Assembly: GCA_001563885.1 (NCBI GenBank) | Contig: LKMM01000096.1 | Location: forward strand, 1 to 8,420 | Length of the DNA stretch: 8,420 nucleotides | Direction: 5' to 3' | DNA from: Natrialbaceae archaeon B1-Br10_E2g27 | Lineage (GTDB): Archaea > Halobacteriota > Halobacteria > Halobacteriales > Natrialbaceae | In this document: positions 1-4,734 of the stretch, piece after piece | Layout of the letters: each line of letters opens with the position of its first letter | How positions within the stretch are numbered: the first letter of the stretch is position 1 | Position numbers and translations under genes: made by a program | The notes under the pieces: generated by a model | Told to the model about the DNA's origin: nothing | What the model saw: the letters and a program-made list of their open reading frames with translations, nothing else | The model's database searches: none

Positions 1-602
1 ATCACGTCACCGAGGACGCCGAGACGTTTACCTGTAACGCCTACCTCGCCGTCGGCAAAGAGACGACCCTCGTCGACGCCGGTAGCTGGCCGGGTGTCGT
101 CGAGGTTGTTCGTGAGCACGTCGACACCGTCGATTCGATCGTACTCACCCACCAGCACAGCGACCACGTCGGGCAACTCGAGGCCGTCGTCGACGCCTTC
201 GAGCCCGACGTCTACGCCTACGAGGATCATCCAGAACGAACCCACGAGATTGATGATGGCGACAGCGTGACAATCGGCGACGAAGCCTTCGAGGTCGTGT
301 ATACACCCGGCCACGCCGACGACCACGTCTCGTTTATCTCCGAAACGACCCTCTTTTCGGGCGATGTCGTCGTCCACAACGACGGCGCGTTCGAGGACGG
401 CAGTTTCGGACGCACCGACATGCCTGGTCAGTCGCGTGAACGACTCATCGAGAGCATCGAAGACGTACTCGAGCGACTACCCGACAGCGTCGAATGGATG
501 TATTCCGGCCACGGGAACGTCTTCTCCGGTGACGTCCGTGAGGTCGTAGAGACGGCGCTCTCGAGGGCAAAACGGCGCGAACCCAAGTATCCTGAGGAGT
601 GA
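1..602 (+). CDS. MBL-fold metallo-hydrolase, 5' end cut by window edge
   Basis: The open frame begins at base 3 and ends at TGA 600-602, followed directly by an in-frame TAG. It gives 199 visible residues with no start codon that makes sense inside the window. Metallo-beta-lactamase metal ligands are complete and correctly ordered: HQHSDH at visible residues 50-55, His104 in PGHADDH, Asp121 in SGD and His170 in SGHG. These match the two-metal site of glyoxalase II-like hydrolases. The preceding strand ending in LVDAGSW (residues 23-29) is the usual lead-in. There is no signal peptide or membrane segment in the visible part, so a soluble cytoplasmic enzyme is likely. Because the fold's first strand (FTCNAYLAVG) is present, probably only a handful of N-terminal residues are missing. 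The substrate cannot be told; thioester, glyoxalase II-type or other hydrolase activity are all possible. An internal GTG at 267 is not the start, since it would remove the first metal-binding motif. The gene converges on the transducer-binding-protein fusion. Confidence 0.9.
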   Translation, partial: HVTEDAETFTCNAYLAVGKETTLVDAGSWPGVVEVVREHVDTVDSIVLTHQHSDHVGQLEAVVDAFEPDVYAYEDHPERTHEIDDGDSVTIGDEAFEVVYTPGHADDHVSFISETTLFSGDVVVHNDGAFEDGSFGRTDMPGQSRERLIESIEDVLERLPDSVEWMYSGHGNVFSGDVREVVETALSRAKRREPKYPEE

Positions 603-637
603 TAGCTATTGATCTGATACCGATAGCTGGAGACGCT

Positions 638-666
638 TCCCGGTGATTTTTCTATCGGGACCGGGA
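638..666 (+). terminator. Inverted repeat with T-tract between convergent genes
   Basis: TCCCGGT at 638-644 pairs with ACCGGGA at 660-666 (7 bp, plus one possible G-U outside). A TTTTT run at 647-651 lies in the loop. It sits 36 bp after the stop of the MBL hydrolase and 15 bp from the stop of the opposite-strand fusion gene. Haloarchaeal termination relies mainly on T-rich tracts in the coding strand, so the T5 run could serve the + strand gene. The - strand has no T-run here. The role is inferred from position. Confidence 0.4.
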
Positions 667-680
667 GACAGCCATCAATC

Positions 681-3092
681 TCAAACGTTGTGTTCGTCTC
701 GGTACCGCTCGAGTTGGAACTCGACCTGTTCGTTTAACGCTTCGAGGCCATCCTCGAGGCCGAACTCGGGGATAGTATCCTCGTACGTTTCTGAGATGAG
801 CGTCCGGACGGTGTTGAACGGACCGATCCGCGCACCGTTCGTTGCCGGTGAATTACTCGACTCGAGTAGTTGGGTGATTGCAGTTTCGTGACCGGGGTTG
901 GCACGGAACCAGCCGTCGGTTCGCAGGTCTTCGACTGCCTGTTCGTGGATCGGGAAGTAGCCGGTCTCTTTGTGCCATCTGGCCTGCTGGGCGGGTTGGG
1001 CGAGCCACCCCAGAAACTCTGCCGCCGCACGCTGTTTCTCGCGGGGGATGTCGGTTGTAATCCACAGGGATCCGCCGCCGACGACGACGCCGTGGCGTTC
1101 GCCGGGAGCCGGGAAGTACCCCGTTCCAACGTCGAAATCAGCACCACCGACGACCGACGTCAGCGACGACGTTGAATCGATCAACATCGCAGCATCCCCA
1201 TCGTGGAAGACGTCTCTGGCTTTTCCTCTGGCTTCGATGCCGGGGTTGTGGTAGAGTCCCGCCTCCTCGAGGCCGGTGATCCACTCGTAGATAGTTCGGC
1301 CAGCGTCGCTGTCGAAATACGCCTCCGTCGGCGTTCCGGCACGACCGTTTTGTCGGTCGACCAGCGGCTGGTTCTGCTCGGCAAACCACTGTTCGATAAA
1401 CCACGAGTAGTTTGCGAACGTGATACCGACGTCACAGACCCCCGAATCGACCAGCTGCGCCGCTGTGTCTCGAATCTCTGTGAACGTCTCGGGTGGCGAG
1501 GACGTCCCCAATCCGGCCCGCTCGAAGGCCTCCTCGTTGAAATACAACACCGGAGTCGAGGAATTAAACGGGAGCGAGTAGAGCGTTCCATCCGTCCGGT
1601 AATACTCGAGGACGGGATCTAGCAACTCCCGCGTGTCGAGCGCACGGGGCGGTAAGACTTCCTCGAGTGGGACGAACCCACCGCTGTCGAGGGCGCGTTT
1701 GGTGCCAATCTCGTACAGTTGAGCGATCGTCGGCGGTGACCCCCGATCGATCGCCGAGAGCGTCGCATCGAACGTTCCGCGGTAGCTCCCTTTCGATCGA
1801 GCTTCGATACGGATTCCCTCGGTCTGAGATTCGAACTCTGCTACCAACTCGTCGATCAACAGGCCCTTATCACCACCCATTGCATGCCAGAACTCGAGAA
1901 CGGTCGCGTCGGTGTCGGCGTCGACACGAGCCGTGGTCGTCTCGTAATCGTCGAGAATCGTATCCAGCGTCGTCGCCCGTTCTTCGAGCGCAGAAACGCT
2001 GGCTGAGACTTCAGTAAGCGAGGTCGTCTGTTGACGAGCAGCGACAGTGACCTCTTGGGCTTCGGTCGCAGTCTCGTTTGAAATCTCTGCGATCCGTTCG
2101 ACGGTCGTGACCAGTTCCTGGACCGAGGATGCCTGATCGTCGGTCGCATCGGAGATTTCTTCCATCCCGACAGTCGTCTCCTCTACATCGTCGACGAGGT
2201 CAGTAAACGCCTCGAGGGCAGTTTCTGCAGTTTCGACGCTCCGAGTAACTCGAGTGTGGGTGTCTTCGATCTCTGAGACGGTGTCGTCGGCTTCCGCACG
2301 AATCTCGGCGATCGCGTCGCCGATTTCTGCCGTTGCCTCGTGGGACTCTTCGGCGAGGCTCTTTACCTCATCGGCGACGACGGCAAAGCCGGCCCCATCC
2401 TCACCGGCGCGGGCAGCCTGTATCGAGGCGTTTAACGCGAGTAGATTGGTCTGGTCTGCGATATCACGGATGAAATCGACGATCGATTCGACCTCGGCGA
2501 TCCGGTCTTCGAGCCGTTCGACCGTCTCGAGTGCTTGCTGGGTCTGAGCTTCGACGGTATCCAGTTCGTCGAGTGCTTCGGTCGCCGCATCACGCCCATC
2601 GCGACCGCGCTCGGCGACACCTCGTGCGGTTTTGGCGACTTCATCGGCGGAGCTTGCGACCTCTTCGATGGCCGCCGAAAGGCTCTGAAACTCCGTCTGT
2701 GCGCTGTCGATCTCCTGATGTTGTTCGTTTGCACCGTCGGAGATTCGGTAGACTGATTTATTGACGTCTTTGCTCGTCGATTTGACATCACTGACACGGG
2801 ATTCGACGTGTTCGCTGGCCCCAATCACTTGCCCACTGAACTCGCCAACGTCGTCTATCGTCTCCGCAAACCCACGTGCGAGACGATTGAACTCCTCGGC
2901 GATCGCCGCTACCTGCTCGTCTTCGACATCTTCGTCCATTCGAACCGTCAGGTCGCCGTCGGCACACTGTCTGATCGTCTCGAGTGCGTGCTCTAGTTCG
3001 GCACCATCAGCGGCACCGACGCCCCCTTGATCTACACTCTCCTCAGCAAATTGGGTTGTCCGTTCGGTCGATCGGTGCCGATTCTCCTTCAT
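681..3092 (-). CDS. Soluble chemotaxis transducer fused to UgpB-like solute-binding domain
   Basis: This 803-aa protein combines two families. Residues 1-33 are hydrophilic, with no signal peptide. Residues about 34-84 look like a HAMP module (ADGDLTVRMDED... AEEFNRLARGF). Residues about 85-385 are a methyl-accepting-protein signalling coiled coil whose hairpin tip is near 207-245 (IADQTNLLALNASIQAARAG, then GFAVVADEVKSLA), the region that contacts CheA and CheW. After a linker of about ten residues, 397-800 form a family-1 solute-binding domain. Its FWHAMGG (401-407), PFNSSTPVLYFN (508-519), GGGSLW (672-677) and WHKETGYFPI (706-715) match, as I recall them, the corresponding parts of E. coli UgpB, the glycerol-3-phosphate/glycerophosphodiester binding protein. 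I see no transmembrane segment anywhere, so both halves should be cytosolic. The ATG at 3092 is favoured because a TATA element lies about 27 bp before it, as for a leaderless transcript. It is last in the three-gene block. Ligand and orientation of signalling are inferred. Confidence 0.93.
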   Translation of the reverse strand: MKENRHRSTERTTQFAEESVDQGGVGAADGAELEHALETIRQCADGDLTVRMDEDVEDEQVAAIAEEFNRLARGFAETIDDVGEFSGQVIGASEHVESRVSDVKSTSKDVNKSVYRISDGANEQHQEIDSAQTEFQSLSAAIEEVASSADEVAKTARGVAERGRDGRDAATEALDELDTVEAQTQQALETVERLEDRIAEVESIVDFIRDIADQTNLLALNASIQAARAGEDGAGFAVVADEVKSLAEESHEATAEIGDAIAEIRAEADDTVSEIEDTHTRVTRSVETAETALEAFTDLVDDVEETTVGMEEISDATDDQASSVQELVTTVERIAEISNETATEAQEVTVAARQQTTSLTEVSASVSALEERATTLDTILDDYETTTARVDADTDATVLEFWHAMGGDKGLLIDELVAEFESQTEGIRIEARSKGSYRGTFDATLSAIDRGSPPTIAQLYEIGTKRALDSGGFVPLEEVLPPRALDTRELLDPVLEYYRTDGTLYSLPFNSSTPVLYFNEEAFERAGLGTSSPPETFTEIRDTAAQLVDSGVCDVGITFANYSWFIEQWFAEQNQPLVDRQNGRAGTPTEAYFDSDAGRTIYEWITGLEEAGLYHNPGIEARGKARDVFHDGDAAMLIDSTSSLTSVVGGADFDVGTGYFPAPGERHGVVVGGGSLWITTDIPREKQRAAAEFLGWLAQPAQQARWHKETGYFPIHEQAVEDLRTDGWFRANPGHETAITQLLESSNSPATNGARIGPFNTVRTLISETYEDTIPEFGLEDGLEALNEQVEFQLERYRDEHNV

Positions 3093-3115
3093 TATCAGTG
3101 AACACAGACTCTTCG

Positions 3116-3123
3116 ATTAAAAA
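3116..3123 (-). promoter_or_regulatory. TATA element for the fusion gene (leaderless promoter)
   Basis: On the - strand, TTTTTAAT spans 3123-3116 and is centred 27-28 bp before the A of the fusion gene's ATG at 3092. That is where an archaeal TATA box should sit if transcription starts at or next to the start codon. No Shine-Dalgarno-like sequence precedes the ATG, which fits leaderless translation. The upstream BRE is not a strong match. It implies that the fusion gene can be transcribed independently of the two upstream genes. Confidence 0.55.
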
Positions 3124-3175
3124 GCGTCTGGCTGATTGGGGGGTATCTCACCAGAATATGTAGTTCTTTTAATAG

Positions 3176-3200
3176 TTGGGCTGGGACTGTCCGAGCCCAA
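3176..3200. other. Perfect 7-bp inverted repeat between binding-protein and fusion genes
   Basis: TTGGGCT at 3176-3182 pairs with AGCCCAA at 3194-3200. Inside, GGA (3184-3186) and TCC (3190-3192) can pair across a three-base loop with one G-G mismatch between the stems. It begins 28 bp after the solute-binding-protein stop in the direction of transcription. No T-run follows directly on the - strand, so it is not a classical terminator. It could be a 3'-end stabilising or processing hairpin, a weak terminator, or an operator for the downstream promoter. Confidence 0.4.
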
Positions 3201-3228
3201 CGATACAGAGAGTAGTGGCGACTGCCGG

Positions 3229-4734
3229 TTACTCGAGATAGTCGTCCGGAATCTGTCTGGCGTATTCGGTAATCTGTGGTGCGGCGTCACTGAGTGCTTG
3301 CTCTGCAGTTGCCTCTCCTCTGACGACCCGATTCATTGCCACTGCAGCTTCGGACATGATTGGCATGTTCATCGGCGTATCGACCGGCACCGGTGGCGGA
3401 TCGGACGGCACCATCGCCATCCCTTGCTCGTGTGCCTCGAGGAAACTGTCAGTGATGCCATGAGACTCGATCTCGATATCTTCGTCGGGCGCAATCTCTT
3501 CGTCTCCACGGTAGACATCCGCCACGTAATTGAGCCGTGCAAAGCCAGCCCGTGGGTGGTGGCCCTGCCACTGTTTCGTCGAGAGGACGAAATTCGCCAG
3601 CCGTGAGTTGGCCCACTGGACGAACAGCCAGGCTGCTTCGGGGTTGTCGGATTGCTGGCTAATCCCGGTCGCCCACACCCAGGTGTTCGCAACCGGATCG
3701 GGACCACCCTGGGCCTGAAGCGGTGGGAGCCATTTTGTCTCCTCGTGGACGGCCTCATCAATGACACCAGAGGTCGATGGTGTCGAGTACAGAATCCCAA
3801 CGTCCCCCTCCGAGAGGGCACCGTTCGAACTGTACCAGTCGTAGGTTCCGGGATCTTCCGGCCCATACTGGTTTAACATTCCACCGAACCGTTCGAGCGA
3901 TTCGATCCCTTCCGGCGAGTCGAGTCTGGCTTCCCGACTGTCGCGGTCGATCCAGTCTGCGCCGTGGCTTTTGAACATCGTCCCCCAGTTTGCACTCGAG
4001 AGCGTCGTCGTACTGGTCCGCGAGACGATCCCCTCGCGATCGAGATCGGATTCCGAAATCGCCTGTGCACACTCCTCGAGTTCCTCGAAGTTCGTCGGCT
4101 CGTCGATGCCGAGTTCCTCGAAGGTGGGTTCGTGGAGGCCAACACAGCCGTAGGCTTCGATTCCGTTCGGGAAGCCGACGAAATCGTCATCCGGGAACGT
4201 CATCAGCTCGATCGTCTGATCGAGGAAGTCATCCATCTGCAGCCAGCCGGGGTCGGTCAGTGACGGATCATCGATGAACTGATTTAAGTCGTGGATCCAC
4301 CCGTTTTCGTGCATCTCCGCGGCCTGCCAGAGACCGGTCATCACGCCGTCGTACTCCCCGACGTTTTCTAGGTCGTGTTCGGCGGCGAGCCAGTATTCGT
4401 CTTCGGCGTGGATGTCGTACGTGACATCGATGCCAGTCAGGTCCTCGAAATAATCGAGCAGTGGTTGTGTCACGACCGAGTACTTGTGCAGCCCCATCCC
4501 GAAGGTGAGTTCGGTGCCTTCGAACTGCCGCCAGTCGATATCTGCCTCTCTGGCGTGGTCGTTGAGGCGTTCACCCCAGAACTCGACACCGTCTTCTTCG
4601 GTGGGAATGTCCGACTCCTCACCACCACTCCCATCAGAGCCTCCGTTCGACAGACATCCCGCAAGGCCAACGACGCCGAGAGCCCCGAACGTTTTCATCG
4701 CGCTTCGCCGTGAGAGGTTTCGTCTCTGTCTCAT
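3229..4734 (-). CDS. Tat-exported lipoprotein solute-binding protein (family 1), probable chemoreceptor partner
   Basis: This 501-aa protein begins with a twin-arginine lipoprotein signal: SRRSAMK at residues 8-14, a short hydrophobic stretch, and lipobox LAGC with the acceptor Cys at 27. A Gly/Ser/Asp/Glu-rich tether follows to about residue 50. It should be exported folded and anchored outside the membrane. Residues about 60-500 fit the family-1 extracellular solute-binding fold typical of sugar or polyol ABC systems (for example LTFGMGLHKY..., DYFEDLTGIDVTY, and the C-terminal EQALSDAAPQITEYARQI helix). The precise ligand cannot be read from the sequence. The ATG overlaps the stop of the upstream transducer as ATGA (4731-4734), and GGTGAT on the - strand lies 5 nt before it, so translation is probably coupled. 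No permease or ATPase gene is adjacent in the window. A role in presenting ligand to the co-transcribed transducer, as for haloarchaeal BasB and CosB, is therefore more likely than uptake, although permeases encoded elsewhere are not excluded. Confidence 0.93.
   Translation of the reverse strand: MRQRRNLSRRSAMKTFGALGVVGLAGCLSNGGSDGSGGEESDIPTEEDGVEFWGERLNDHAREADIDWRQFEGTELTFGMGLHKYSVVTQPLLDYFEDLTGIDVTYDIHAEDEYWLAAEHDLENVGEYDGVMTGLWQAAEMHENGWIHDLNQFIDDPSLTDPGWLQMDDFLDQTIELMTFPDDDFVGFPNGIEAYGCVGLHEPTFEELGIDEPTNFEELEECAQAISESDLDREGIVSRTSTTTLSSANWGTMFKSHGADWIDRDSREARLDSPEGIESLERFGGMLNQYGPEDPGTYDWYSSNGALSEGDVGILYSTPSTSGVIDEAVHEETKWLPPLQAQGGPDPVANTWVWATGISQQSDNPEAAWLFVQWANSRLANFVLSTKQWQGHHPRAGFARLNYVADVYRGDEEIAPDEDIEIESHGITDSFLEAHEQGMAMVPSDPPPVPVDTPMNMPIMSEAAVAMNRVVRGEATAEQALSDAAPQITEYARQIPDDYLE

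Noticed and set aside
267..602. Start of the MBL hydrolase at the internal GTG at 267
   Set aside because: The same frame is open back to base 3 and encodes the HQHSDH metal-binding motif at 150-167, so the true start is upstream of the window.
1138..1622. Overlapping frames on both strands within the fusion gene
   Set aside because: Composition is Arg/Ser/Pro-rich as expected of out-of-frame reading of GC-rich DNA. The UgpB-like frame accounts for the region.
3176..3200. Calling the inverted repeat a definite intrinsic terminator
   Set aside because: On the - strand it is followed by CTATTAAAAG, not a T-run, so it is listed only as a hairpin of uncertain role.
3229..4734. Reading the solute-binding protein as part of an ABC uptake operon
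   Set aside because: No permease or ATPase gene is adjacent. It overlaps a transducer gene instead, so a chemoreception role is preferred, though uptake with distant permeases cannot be excluded.
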